A stretch of 44,614 bases of DNA from Porticoccaceae bacterium (GCA_002731695.1 PCCK01000012.1:96408-141021); one strand, 5' to 3'; shown: positions 19,199-28,959, numbered from the stretch's first letter. Numbers and translations: made by a program. The notes: generated from the sequence alone by a model not told the origin.

Positions 19199-20458
19199 GT
19201 GGATATTTTTGATTTTTCGAACGGCCGAGATGGCTATTATGGCCAATATGGGGGGGTGTTTCTTCCTGAGGTGCTGCATAGCACTATCGAAGAGCTCCTA
19301 CATTGCTTTAGGGAATGTAAAGAAGACCCCAATTTTTGGAGGGAATATGTACGACTGTTACAGAACTATTCTGGTCGTCCAACGCCGGTAACACATCTTC
19401 CAAACCTGTCAAGTCATCTTGGTGGCGCGCAAATTTACGTCAAGCGCGATGATTTAAACCATACTGGTTCACATAAAATGAACAATGTCATGGGACAAGG
19501 ACTATTGTGTCAGAGACTTGGAAAGAAAAAGGTTATCGCAGAGACTGGGGCCGGGCAACATGGATATGCCACGGCTACAATGGCTGCACGCTTTGGTTTT
19601 GATTGTAAGATTTACATGGGAGCTGTTGATGTCGCGCGCCAGCGGCCTAATGTATTTTGGATGGAAAATCTTGGTGCTGAAGTGATAGCAGTGCAAGATG
19701 GGCAAAAAACCCTTAAAGATGCCATTAATGAATGTATGCGTGATTGGGTTTTAAACATGACTGATACTCATTACGTCCTCGGGACAGCCTGTGGACCGCA
19801 TCCCTTCCCAGAAATGGTAAGCTGGTTTCAGTCGATTATCGGCATTGAAGCTCGCGAGCAAATCTTGGCTTTAGCCGGAAAGTTGCCGGATCGGATTTAT
19901 GCCTGTGTCGGAGGTGGATCTAATGCAATCGGTATTTTTCAGGGATTTTTAAATGACGACAATGTTGAATTAGTAGGTTGCGAGGCGGGCGGGTTTGGTG
20001 CGGGCTCTAATATGCACGCAGCTCGTTTGGCATACAACGACGCCTCTATAGGAGTAGCGCAAGGCTATAAGACCTATTTTCTACAGGATCAGCAAGGAAA
20101 TATGCGAGAGACACACTCAATTGCCGCTGGGCTTGATTATATTGGTGTTAATCCTATTTTTTCTTACTTGTGGGAACAGGGTAAAGTGCGTTTTGAGGCA
20201 GCTACCGATTTGGAGGTCAAGGAAGCTTTACGGCTAATCATGCGGACGGAGGGCTTGATTCCCGCGTTAGAGACTACGCATGCGTTTGTAACTGCGATTA
20301 AGGAGGCGCAAACAATGGCGGCTGATCAGATTATCCTAATCAATCAGTCCGGTCGTGGCGATAAGGATATCTTTATGATTGCGGATGCCCTTAATGATCA
20401 ACAATGGAAAAGTTTCATAAAGGATAAAGCAGCCCAGTATCGGCTTGAGGAAAACTGA
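19199..20458 (+). CDS. trpB: Tryptophan synthase beta chain (GTG start)
   Basis: GGVFLPEVL, KRDDLNHTGSHKMNNVMGQ, ETGAGQHGYATA, CVGGGSNAIG. Confidence 0.97.
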   Translation: MDIFDFSNGRDGYYGQYGGVFLPEVLHSTIEELLHCFRECKEDPNFWREYVRLLQNYSGRPTPVTHLPNLSSHLGGAQIYVKRDDLNHTGSHKMNNVMGQGLLCQRLGKKKVIAETGAGQHGYATATMAARFGFDCKIYMGAVDVARQRPNVFWMENLGAEVIAVQDGQKTLKDAINECMRDWVLNMTDTHYVLGTACGPHPFPEMVSWFQSIIGIEAREQILALAGKLPDRIYACVGGGSNAIGIFQGFLNDDNVELVGCEAGGFGAGSNMHAARLAYNDASIGVAQGYKTYFLQDQQGNMRETHSIAAGLDYIGVNPIFSYLWEQGKVRFEAATDLEVKEALRLIMRTEGLIPALETTHAFVTAIKEAQTMAADQIILINQSGRGDKDIFMIADALNDQQWKSFIKDKAAQYRLEEN

Positions 20459-21222
20459 TGGAACTGAATACTTATATTAGAGAACGTCGTCGGGAAAAGG
20501 AACTTCTAATTATGGCGCATGTCGTCTGCGGGTATCCATCTTTTGAGGAAAATATGCAGGCACTAGAAATTATGCAGCAAGCAGGCGTAGATCTGGTAGA
20601 ACTGCAATTTCCCTTTTCTGAACCTAGTGCTGATGGACCAATTTTTGTTCGGGCTAACGAAGAATCACTTAAATCTGGCACCACGATTGACCAGTGCTTT
20701 GCTTTTATGCATGCTGTAACTTCGCGATTTACGTTCAAAGTTTTAATGATGGGATATTATAATACCGTCTTTAAAATAGGTGAAAAACACTTCTTAAAAC
20801 GTTTGTCTGCTGCGGGGGGTGTTGCATTTATCCTTCCTGACCTTCCGATTGAAGAGTCAATCATGCTTCGTCAGGAAGCTTTATTACGCGGTGTCGATCC
20901 GATCATTCTAATGACGCCAACAACTAGTGATAAGCGTTTGGCTGAATTGGGCGCGGCAAGCAGCGGAATGGTTTATGTTGTTGCCCGAAAAGGGGTTACA
21001 GGGACAAAAAGTAATATTGATGCCGGAGTGTTGGCATTGCTTGAGCGGTGTCGCAGGCACACCGATGTTCCACTAGGCGTTGGGTTTGGAATTTCAAATC
21101 GCGACGATTTGCAAGTATTACGTGGAACTGCCGATATTGCCATCATCGGAACAGCAGCATTAAGGATCTGGCAGAATGCAGGTCCTAGTGGTCTAAAAGA
21201 TTTTTTTCATTCACTTGGTTGA
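20458..21222 (+). CDS. trpA: Tryptophan synthase alpha chain
   Basis: ELQFPFSEPSADGPIFVRANEESL, PDLPIEES, VGFGISNRDD; 1-nt overlap with trpB. Confidence 0.96.
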   Translation: MELNTYIRERRREKELLIMAHVVCGYPSFEENMQALEIMQQAGVDLVELQFPFSEPSADGPIFVRANEESLKSGTTIDQCFAFMHAVTSRFTFKVLMMGYYNTVFKIGEKHFLKRLSAAGGVAFILPDLPIEESIMLRQEALLRGVDPIILMTPTTSDKRLAELGAASSGMVYVVARKGVTGTKSNIDAGVLALLERCRRHTDVPLGVGFGISNRDDLQVLRGTADIAIIGTAALRIWQNAGPSGLKDFFHSLG

Positions 21223-21280
21223 TATTAGCATTAGGGACACCGAACATCTTGTCGCTTTTTTCATGTAGATGTAACCCTAT

Positions 21281-22030
21281 CTAGTTGATAGTGCTTAAGC
21301 TGTTGCGCCAATCATTTAAAACCTGAAAACGAACCTCTTCAAGTGACGGCAAGGGTCCTAGCTCAAAGGATTCGATACATATCAAGTGGTATCCATTCGC
21401 AGATCTTATGGGTTCGCTCCAACATGGCAATGATTGGGTATTTGAGGCGAGGGATACGATTTTATTTCCGGCTTCTTCACCGAAGAGTTCCTCAAGTCTG
21501 ACGCTTGAAACCTGCTCATAATGATTAAGTAGAGGATTCCGGTCACCGGTCGGAATGATTCCCTGTTTGCTTGCTGACAGATCTTTCAAAGCAGCTTCAT
21601 ATGCATGTCCGCCTCGAGCTGAAATCGCGTATGTTACCTGTCTAAATGATATTAACGAACTTTCTCGGTAATCCTCTTGGTTGAGTTTGAAAAAATTTTG
21701 GAGCTCAAATTCTGAGGGCTCTATATTTGTGGTGACTGTTTTGGTTAGTCCGACTAGACGTTTTTCCAGACTACTTTCGGCGAGCTGTTCATTAACTTGT
21801 TGTGGAGATTCGAAGAGGTCATGTTCCTGTTTTATTGATAATTTATTCTCAATGTTATTTTGTAATCTATGCAATATGCCTGATTCTATTTTCGGGGCTG
21901 CTAAATGTGGCAATTTTGATTGCTGGTCGGCTTGCATGTTTAAGATCAAAAACAAACTAAGGGCTAAACCAGCAATTAAGTAAAGAATTAAAAGCTCGAT
22001 CTTCATGTCTAATGTGCGCTCATTCTCCAC
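21281..22030 (-). CDS. Membrane-anchored PpiC-type peptidyl-prolyl isomerase-like protein
   Basis: N-terminal TM; FRQVTYAISA...GGDRNPLL-like parvulin-style region; ANGYHLICIE. True start may be the Met at 22006. Confidence 0.65.
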   Translation of the reverse strand: MENERTLDMKIELLILYLIAGLALSLFLILNMQADQQSKLPHLAAPKIESGILHRLQNNIENKLSIKQEHDLFESPQQVNEQLAESSLEKRLVGLTKTVTTNIEPSEFELQNFFKLNQEDYRESSLISFRQVTYAISARGGHAYEAALKDLSASKQGIIPTGDRNPLLNHYEQVSSVRLEELFGEEAGNKIVSLASNTQSLPCWSEPIRSANGYHLICIESFELGPLPSLEEVRFQVLNDWRNSLSTIN

Positions 22031-22050
22031 ATATCATTTGTTAATGAATT

Positions 22051-23487
22051 TCATTGTCGGAATACTTTTACTATATCCCCCGCGAGCGGCTCCCCGGCAG
22101 GATACAGGCCGTTTATCACTCTAAGGGTGTCCACATCATTTTTAGAGAGGCTGAATGCCTTCGCTAAGCCGTCAAAAGTGGTATTAGCTGTCGCTTTTAC
22201 GTAGTGGATACGCTGCGGCCTCTGGCCTTCTATTTCGGCTCGCGAAATCGGCCTAAAAGTATTGATGGCCTGCAACAATAATTTATCCTGTTCGGCGAAG
22301 TCGGCACCCTCATTAGTTGCTCCCTCGAATACATATGCGCTCAACTTATAATAAATTACGGCAACGCGGATAATGGACCTTTGTTTTGTGATTTCATCAA
22401 ATCTTGGGATTAGTCCTGTAAACCCTTTCAACTGCGACGGAGTGATGTCCTCTCCATTTTTAATTTCAGAAATGTTCAGTTGATTATACAGATATTCTTC
22501 GGGAGTCTGAGCCGTCCTCGCTAAACGCGACATACTTAGTGTCGATAGCCCATCAGGTTCGCGCCCTGTAGTGGCTGTCGGTGCGGGGCCGCGCGAGTGC
22601 ACCCATCCTTTTGGGTAATCAAATCTAACGCGCCACGTTAAGTCTGAAAAACGCTCTTTAGGTATATCTTTGGCAAGGAAATTTTCACCCCAGATCAAGT
22701 TCTGTGTGAGAGCTCTATATTTTTCAGCGCCGTTTCCACGGGTGCTATCAATCGTTAGGTTTTTTGCACGAGAAACTACTGCTCTTAAACGTGCGTCGTT
22801 TCGAGGGTGTGATGCGAAAACTCCATGATAGGTGGGTCTTATTGCCCCTTTCCTTTTTGCTTGATCTTTTTGAAGCGTTTCGAAATCTTTCATGATCGAT
22901 AACATTGAAATCATTTGATCAACATCGTAACCCAGTTTCGCCATATACTCTGCGCCGCTCTGATCTGCTTCAAGCTCATGATTGCGACCCATTGAACGAA
23001 CTTTTGAATTACCATAGGCCATTCCGGCTTCATATACCTCGTTACTATTAGCTAAAACTGCGGCCACGGTCGATAAGATTTGAGTTGCGGCACCGCTAGT
23101 CGACTGCTTGTTAATATGTCCCCGAGTCACATGTGCTACTTCATGCGCAATTACAGAAACAAGCTGAGCCTCGTTACTAACATAGTTTAAAAGTCCTCGA
23201 TTAATGTAAATGTAGTTATCCGCCGTAGCAAAAGCGTTAAGAGCGGGGTCATCAAGTAAGCTAAAGATAAATTTTTCGTCCGCCATCTCTGATACTGATA
23301 CAACTTGAGCTCCTAAGTTTTCGATGTAGGAAGTAAGCTGTGGGTTCTGAAATAATGGTGTCCGCTTCAATAGTTCCTCATATTGTTTTTGGCCACTAGA
23401 GACAGATAGGCCTGTCTGCGACGCTGCAAATGTTGTGGCAAAGACGGCTACTTTAATAAACAAATTGAAGTTTCGGATTGCAGACAT
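22051..23487 (-). CDS. M48 family metalloprotease with C-terminal LysM-like segment
   Basis: VIAHEVAHVTRGH zinc motif, ELEADQSGAEYMAKLGYD; C-terminal TFDGLAKAFSLSKNDVDTLRVINGL. Confidence 0.93.
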   Translation of the reverse strand: MSAIRNFNLFIKVAVFATTFAASQTGLSVSSGQKQYEELLKRTPLFQNPQLTSYIENLGAQVVSVSEMADEKFIFSLLDDPALNAFATADNYIYINRGLLNYVSNEAQLVSVIAHEVAHVTRGHINKQSTSGAATQILSTVAAVLANSNEVYEAGMAYGNSKVRSMGRNHELEADQSGAEYMAKLGYDVDQMISMLSIMKDFETLQKDQAKRKGAIRPTYHGVFASHPRNDARLRAVVSRAKNLTIDSTRGNGAEKYRALTQNLIWGENFLAKDIPKERFSDLTWRVRFDYPKGWVHSRGPAPTATTGREPDGLSTLSMSRLARTAQTPEEYLYNQLNISEIKNGEDITPSQLKGFTGLIPRFDEITKQRSIIRVAVIYYKLSAYVFEGATNEGADFAEQDKLLLQAINTFRPISRAEIEGQRPQRIHYVKATANTTFDGLAKAFSLSKNDVDTLRVINGLYPAGEPLAGDIVKVFRQ

Positions 23488-23511
23488 TTTTTTACCTAAA
23501 GCATACTTTTT

Positions 23512-24156
23512 TTATTTAAATATTGCCTCTAGCTGTGAGGAAAGTCCTTTGCAGGCATCACTTTTTACCGGCGTCAAAAGCGGGATAGGGGCAATGGCAC
23601 CTATGAGATATGAAGTGCCTTCAGAATCGACTCGAACGCGGGCTACTTCACTTACGTCTGATAGATCCCAAACGATTGCCTCATAGATAGATGCCTTGTC
23701 CCAACTTGCAAAACCAAAACATCCAGCGCCTCCAGGACCTGCTGCACAGCTAATAGAGCCGTTTCTGTCGAGTGTTTCTGTCGAACCGTCTAACCACACC
23801 AAGAATCGTATCCCTCTTTCTGTTATCGCTTTTTTAATTAATGGCTCCTGAATTAGTTGTCGCATGCGAAGTAATCCCTTTGGCGCTGTTCTAGGTTCAA
23901 GCCATGGATATAAGGCGTCAATTAGCCCGCGTTCGGGTAAAACATTTAGGCTTTGCGATCGTAATTTATCGCCTACACAGGCAACAAATTCATCGTCTGT
24001 TTCATAATGTCCCGCATCTCTGCGTCCAAGGAGAGCGATAGTCTCCCCGTTACCCATAGATACTCCTTCATCAAAGCTTCGGTACTCGTCGATAGTTGTA
24101 GTAGTATTACAAGCGGTTAGTATGAAAATTAATAGGAAATTTATTACAAGTGGCAT
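23512..24156 (-). CDS. Predicted lipoprotein, hypothetical
   Basis: Lipobox LTAC after a hydrophobic leader; GGAGCFGFASWDKASIYEAIVWDL. Confidence 0.75.
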   Translation of the reverse strand: MPLVINFLLIFILTACNTTTTIDEYRSFDEGVSMGNGETIALLGRRDAGHYETDDEFVACVGDKLRSQSLNVLPERGLIDALYPWLEPRTAPKGLLRMRQLIQEPLIKKAITERGIRFLVWLDGSTETLDRNGSISCAAGPGGAGCFGFASWDKASIYEAIVWDLSDVSEVARVRVDSEGTSYLIGAIAPIPLLTPVKSDACKGLSSQLEAIFK

Positions 24157-24159
24157 GTG

Positions 24160-24768
24160 TTACGAACTCCCCGATTTTTCTCTGAGATGTCTTTCGACTG
24201 CTGGAATTCTATAGAAATCAAGACTAAGTTTGGCACCAATATCTCGCAGAGCGGCTCTGGTAGCAGAACCTACAGCCTTTTCTTTTTGCAGCATGAATGA
24301 GTCGGACGTTTTTCCATACACCGGCATGAACCAGTTATCGATAAGGTTACCTTCAATGTCAGTAAGCCTAAGATTGTACTTGATCCAAATTTCATAGACG
24401 TTGAGGTAGTTTTGAGAGGGAACTGCGATTTGCGCCTCTACTACTGAGGGATAAATTATAATATCTGGCGACTGTTCTATCTTGTCCTCTGAATCAAAAA
24501 AATCGACTGTGTCGAACAGAGCCGCGAAGGTCTTCCGCATAATATTTTCTTGGGCGCTTCCAATTGATAACTTCGTCTTAGTACTGGGACTTGCAACATA
24601 ATTTGAAAAGTCTGGTGTGAAAATCACGACAGCATGGAAGGCACGCGATGGTGCCAGAAGTTCTGGAAAACTCTCCTCAGAGAGTACTTGTGTAGTTCCA
24701 CCGCATCCTTTGACGAATAACGCCATGCAAATAACTGTAGTAAAAAAAAGTGGATGCTGGCTGCGCAT
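24160..24768 (-). CDS. Predicted lipoprotein, hypothetical
   Basis: Lipobox-like FVKGC; compact alpha/beta-looking domain. Confidence 0.75.
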   Translation of the reverse strand: MRSQHPLFFTTVICMALFVKGCGGTTQVLSEESFPELLAPSRAFHAVVIFTPDFSNYVASPSTKTKLSIGSAQENIMRKTFAALFDTVDFFDSEDKIEQSPDIIIYPSVVEAQIAVPSQNYLNVYEIWIKYNLRLTDIEGNLIDNWFMPVYGKTSDSFMLQKEKAVGSATRAALRDIGAKLSLDFYRIPAVERHLREKSGSS

Positions 24769-24781
24769 ATCGGTACCTAAT

Positions 24782-25771
24782 CTAGTTTAAGCTGTTTAAT
24801 CCAACGAAGGTGCCACCATTGTTATAGCTTAATTCTCTCATGAGTGCTGCAAATTTAATCGCTCCAGTTCCCGGTTCTCTTCCCGCAACAAACTGAACAG
24901 GAAATCCTATCGCATGAATCCTTGCGAGACCCCCAGTCGTGCGATCAATTTGATTAATTTGATTCACCATGTCAACGACCCGCTTGACTGACCGGCCTTG
25001 GAAGTCGTCTCCTAATATATATATGCTTATTTTTCTGTCTCGTTCGTAAAAGTCGCGCAGCGCTCCCTCTATCCCTTCCACGGGGCTGGAATTGCTGAAC
25101 GGAGCCCACTGTTGCAATGTTCTCACGATGTCGTCTCTTTGATCAGGATTATCTGCAATCCACTGACCTCTATAAGCGTCATACATATACTGCCCCATAT
25201 CATTGAGCACTTGAAGTCCTTTTACTTCTGGATATACATCTAAAATGTTGATCATTTCTTTTTGTACTTTTTCCCACGCCCTGCTTTGCATACTGCCAGA
25301 TGTATCTATTACAAAAATAATATACTCACTATCGGCGGGAATTCCGCCTACGAGATCATTTTGACTTCTAGAGCCAGCTTCTTGTAGACGAAGCATTTCC
25401 TCAGACAGCACCTGTTGAACGAGTTTCAGTTGTTCTTTCTCTTGAGCTAATGACTGAGCATTTTTCGTTGCTTGGGCCTTGGCGGAGGCTAATTGCGCTT
25501 GTAAGCGGGCAATTCTCTCCAGAAGTTGTGATAGTTGCTCCTGCTGAGAAACTAGTTGTTCCTCTAACAGGATTGTATCCCCTCTAATATCAAAGAGTTC
25601 AAGCTGAAAAGCCTTGAGTGATCCTACAAGTTGATCCTTCATATCTTCGATGGTGGCTGGATCACCAATCCTTGCGATCACAAGAAGTAGCACAATTGCT
25701 CCGAATCCGCAGCTGATCACGTCGAGGAATGCCAAACTCGCCTCGGAGGTTTGACGCCTTTTAGTTTTCAT
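24782..25771 (-). CDS. Single-TM, coiled-coil von Willebrand factor A (VWA) protein A
   Basis: N-terminal SLAFLDVISCGFGAIVLLLVIAR TM, coiled coil, FVIDTSGSMQSR MIDAS. Confidence 0.9.
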   Translation of the reverse strand: MKTKRRQTSEASLAFLDVISCGFGAIVLLLVIARIGDPATIEDMKDQLVGSLKAFQLELFDIRGDTILLEEQLVSQQEQLSQLLERIARLQAQLASAKAQATKNAQSLAQEKEQLKLVQQVLSEEMLRLQEAGSRSQNDLVGGIPADSEYIIFVIDTSGSMQSRAWEKVQKEMINILDVYPEVKGLQVLNDMGQYMYDAYRGQWIADNPDQRDDIVRTLQQWAPFSNSSPVEGIEGALRDFYERDRKISIYILGDDFQGRSVKRVVDMVNQINQIDRTTGGLARIHAIGFPVQFVAGREPGTGAIKFAALMRELSYNNGGTFVGLNSLN

Positions 25772-25798
25772 GTGTCGACCTCGAATTGATTATGCATT

Positions 25799-26857
25799 TT
25801 ATGGCCAGTCCCGAGAGGGGGCGATAAAGGCCCCTTGGGTATTTAAAGCGAGTTGCCAATACAAGGCTGCAGCCTCTGGGTCGCCCTCCATAGGAAATAA
25901 TATTGTGTTCACCGGGATTCCATTGGGTATCTTTTTGATTGCATTTTGAAAGTATTTTCTTCTCTGTTCACCGTCAACCATCGAGGAGGAAGGTACCCGC
26001 GCACCCTGTGTTGGCAGACCATCGGTAAGAATAAAAATATTGTCCGGTGATTTGTCGAAATTATTTATGCTTACCACCGCATTCTCTAAGCTTGTGCCGG
26101 CGGTAGGTGTGAAAGCGCGCAGACCGTCTACAGCCCGTTCAATTGATAGTGAGTCGGCGGCGTCAAGCCATTCTCCATCGGTGCCGTTAATGGCCGCCGA
26201 GACCGACGTATTAAAGATGTATAACTGAAATCTGCTACTGGCAGGGAGCTGTGCTAACAACCATTCCACTGTACTCATTGTCCAAACCCATTTTGGGGCT
26301 GATTGACGTTGTTGGATATCCATATTGCGTCGAATAATCGCATTAACTACATTATCCGCTAGCATGCTGGCCGAACCGTCTACAAATATCAAAACGCGCT
26401 CACCACCCAGTTTCAGACCCGTTAAGTACTGTCGGTTACCATCCCCGACAAATTCTCTAACTTTGTCACCATATTCGGTATCTTCTAGCTCTGCGGTTTC
26501 TTTTTCGAGGATTTCTACTTGACGCCGAAGTTTATCGATTTCTTTTTGGGGATCGGTTTGAGTACTATTTTCTGCCTCTTGTAATTCGGTGATAACCCGT
26601 CTTGATAGTCCTTGTGCTTCGACAACTTTGGTTTCCAAGACCTCAAGGCTATTTAGGAGTGCTGCTTTTTGTTCTTCGGCAACTAGAAGATCTTTTTTCA
26701 ACAACTCCATTTCTGCTGCAGCGTTCGTGTTTGGGTCTTGCAACTCTGACGCGCTGTGCCTAAATATCAAAAAAAGGAGTGTAACGGCGCCAAACCCACA
26801 TGCCATGATGTCCAAGAAGGACAAACTTAGCGCGATATTTCGGCGTTGTTTAGGCAT
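25799..26857 (-). CDS. Single-TM, coiled-coil VWA protein B
   Basis: SLSFLDIMACGFGAVTLLFLIFR TM, coiled coil, IFVDGSASML and ILTDGLPTQG MIDAS-like motifs. Met at 26857 preferred (track start 26869). Confidence 0.9.
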   Translation of the reverse strand: MPKQRRNIALSLSFLDIMACGFGAVTLLFLIFRHSASELQDPNTNAAAEMELLKKDLLVAEEQKAALLNSLEVLETKVVEAQGLSRRVITELQEAENSTQTDPQKEIDKLRRQVEILEKETAELEDTEYGDKVREFVGDGNRQYLTGLKLGGERVLIFVDGSASMLADNVVNAIIRRNMDIQQRQSAPKWVWTMSTVEWLLAQLPASSRFQLYIFNTSVSAAINGTDGEWLDAADSLSIERAVDGLRAFTPTAGTSLENAVVSINNFDKSPDNIFILTDGLPTQGARVPSSSMVDGEQRRKYFQNAIKKIPNGIPVNTILFPMEGDPEAAALYWQLALNTQGAFIAPSRDWP

Positions 26858-28142
26858 TAACCACCTCAATCAGTGTGAGCTGGTGTTTACCAATATGGAG
26901 AGATTCGCCGGGCAGTACTTGGCTTGGGAGAAGAGCATAAAGGTGCTCTTTTTTGTAAGTGATCAAGAGATTTCCGTCTTCCAAAGATAAAACTAAATCA
27001 GCATTGGTATGCTGCTTGCCGGTGATGAATAACCGATCTCGTGAAATCGAGAAGCTCAGGATAGAGCTTAGAGGCCATGCGCATCTGTCGTGCAGAAGGT
27101 GTGTCGCAATCCGTCCTCGAGATTTGTTTTTCTGGATGGACGCCACATATATAGTTTGATCGCTTATTTGCGAGAGTAAAACCTGGTTTAGCCTTTGAAG
27201 AGGTTTTTCCTCTCGTTGCGCTTGCGTCGCAAGTCGCATGCATTTTCTTTCAATAAAAGTGTCCTCTGGCATTTTTACTTCTCTTAATGCTGGACATAAT
27301 GATTTTAGCAGGCCACTTTGAGGCGTCAAACATAATTGCTCAGTCTCGTAATCCTTCAAAGCGGCTTTTAATACCTCAAATTTTGGGTCGAGCATTTGTT
27401 GAATGTGTTTGAGATCTAAATGCAGTGTGAAGTTTGAGTCAGGAGACTTGATATCGATGATAGACTCTGAACTCGTTTTGAATTTGTCTATTATGCTTGG
27501 CAGCTGATTGAATAAGTTCTGTTGAGCAACTGCAGAGTGCATTGGATCGTAACGCGTGGCGAGGATAGAACGCTCTGAGATATACCTTGCGCAATTTTTC
27601 AATAATTGAAGCGCACCGATGTCTGAAATTACCTCAGAGTTTAGAATCTGCAGGTATTGTCCTGTGTTCTCTAGGTGAGATATAACCGTTTGATGCCCAT
27701 GTAGTTGGATTATCGCGCGGTGATAGTCTTCAGCGTATAAAAGAGCGCTTTCAATGACCCCACAGGTTTTGGCTGGCACTGCCTCGATCAGGCCTAGCAG
27801 AAGCTGAAGTCGGCGGTCATTGAAGCTGCTAGGGATCGCAACCAAGAGCTCAGGTGAGTCGATCTTTGAAAGCAATTCGGAAAGTTGGAAAAAAGAAAGA
27901 TCTGCATGGTGTCGCGCCCAGCATGTTGGCCTATCCAAAGGTTTTTCATCCAACTGGTCCCAGTGTCTTGTGTAGCTGTTCTGCGGCTCCAACCATGCAA
28001 GACGTCTCGCTTCTTCTCCTGCAATCAGCCCCTCCTCAGAAATATGGACATAAGCTGGTGATTGGTACTTGCGTTCATCCTCGATAAACATTTGAAGGCT
28101 CTGTCCATTAAAAACGACCGTTGCCAGTGTCATACTATGCAC
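26850..28142 (-). CDS. Divergent Hsp70/actin-fold-like ATPase domain protein
   Basis: SPAYVHISEEGLIAGEEARRLAWLEPQNSYTRHW...LLVAIPSSFNDRRLQLLLGLIEAVPAKTCGVIESALLYAED resembles Hsp70 N-terminal blocks. Confidence 0.55.
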   Translation of the reverse strand: MHSMTLATVVFNGQSLQMFIEDERKYQSPAYVHISEEGLIAGEEARRLAWLEPQNSYTRHWDQLDEKPLDRPTCWARHHADLSFFQLSELLSKIDSPELLVAIPSSFNDRRLQLLLGLIEAVPAKTCGVIESALLYAEDYHRAIIQLHGHQTVISHLENTGQYLQILNSEVISDIGALQLLKNCARYISERSILATRYDPMHSAVAQQNLFNQLPSIIDKFKTSSESIIDIKSPDSNFTLHLDLKHIQQMLDPKFEVLKAALKDYETEQLCLTPQSGLLKSLCPALREVKMPEDTFIERKCMRLATQAQREEKPLQRLNQVLLSQISDQTIYVASIQKNKSRGRIATHLLHDRCAWPLSSILSFSISRDRLFITGKQHTNADLVLSLEDGNLLITYKKEHLYALLPSQVLPGESLHIGKHQLTLIEVVNA

Positions 28143-28937
28143 CTAGACCTTGAGGAAACGCAGTAGTTGGGTTTCACAGTGACGTTGTGAATCATGGACG
28201 AGGCGTTCTTGTATTAATTGGAGTTGGTGCATAAAAAACATTACTACCATGCTGATTAGTAGCGCGACAAATGTGGAATTGAACGCAACTCCAAGGCTAC
28301 TAGTAACGCCAGCGATATTTCCCTGCATGGCTTCATGGGCTTGACCTAGTGCTGCACCGATCCCTCTCACAGTACCAATAAAGCCAATCGACGGTATCGC
28401 CCAAGTAATGTAACGGATCATCGACAACTCTGAGTCAAGGCGCTCACTCTCAGTATCACATACTGCAGCCACTGCGTCGTTTGCAGACTGAATGTTACCA
28501 GTCATTTGGAAGCGCATGAGCGCTGACTGTAACGCCCTTGGGAGCAATAGGTTACGTTGTTCTTCTGCCAATGATTCAAGGGCTTTTGTAAATTGATCTA
28601 CGTCTTCGACCAGTATCCTTGATCCCTCCCTAACATTGATTAACGCGCTGCTTAACAAAGCTTGTTCTTTGTATACGGACCGAGTTTTGAACCCCATGAT
28701 AGCGAAGGCCCAAACCATTAGTATAAAACAGGATTCCTGCTCTAGATCCTTGATTACGACAAAGATAGAGCGTGGCACCACATAGTTTCCGTCTACCGAA
28801 GCCCGTTCCACTTGTTGACGGATAATGACATCAGCATTAGGTCTGACCAAAGTCACGAAAATTGTATGTATGACTATAAACGTTAGTAATAATGTAACTA
28901 ATTGGTAGTACAACTCGTTAGTATCTCTTTTCATCAT
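28143..28937 (-). CDS. MotA/TolQ/ExbB family proton-channel-like protein (about 4 TM)
   Basis: YITWAIPSIGFIGTVRGIGAALGQA...GVTSSLGVAFNSTFVALLISMVVMF matches the MotA_ExbB pattern. Confidence 0.9.
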   Translation of the reverse strand: MMKRDTNELYYQLVTLLLTFIVIHTIFVTLVRPNADVIIRQQVERASVDGNYVVPRSIFVVIKDLEQESCFILMVWAFAIMGFKTRSVYKEQALLSSALINVREGSRILVEDVDQFTKALESLAEEQRNLLLPRALQSALMRFQMTGNIQSANDAVAAVCDTESERLDSELSMIRYITWAIPSIGFIGTVRGIGAALGQAHEAMQGNIAGVTSSLGVAFNSTFVALLISMVVMFFMHQLQLIQERLVHDSQRHCETQLLRFLKV

Positions 28938-28959
28938 TTAATCCAATTCTCTGGCAGTT

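Noticed and set aside
28143-28937. Zorya-type anti-phage system based on the MotA-like channel
   Set aside because: No ZorB-type peptidoglycan-binding partner, ZorC, ZorD or ZorE ORF is present; the neighbours are VWA, PEGA, TPR and lipoproteins.
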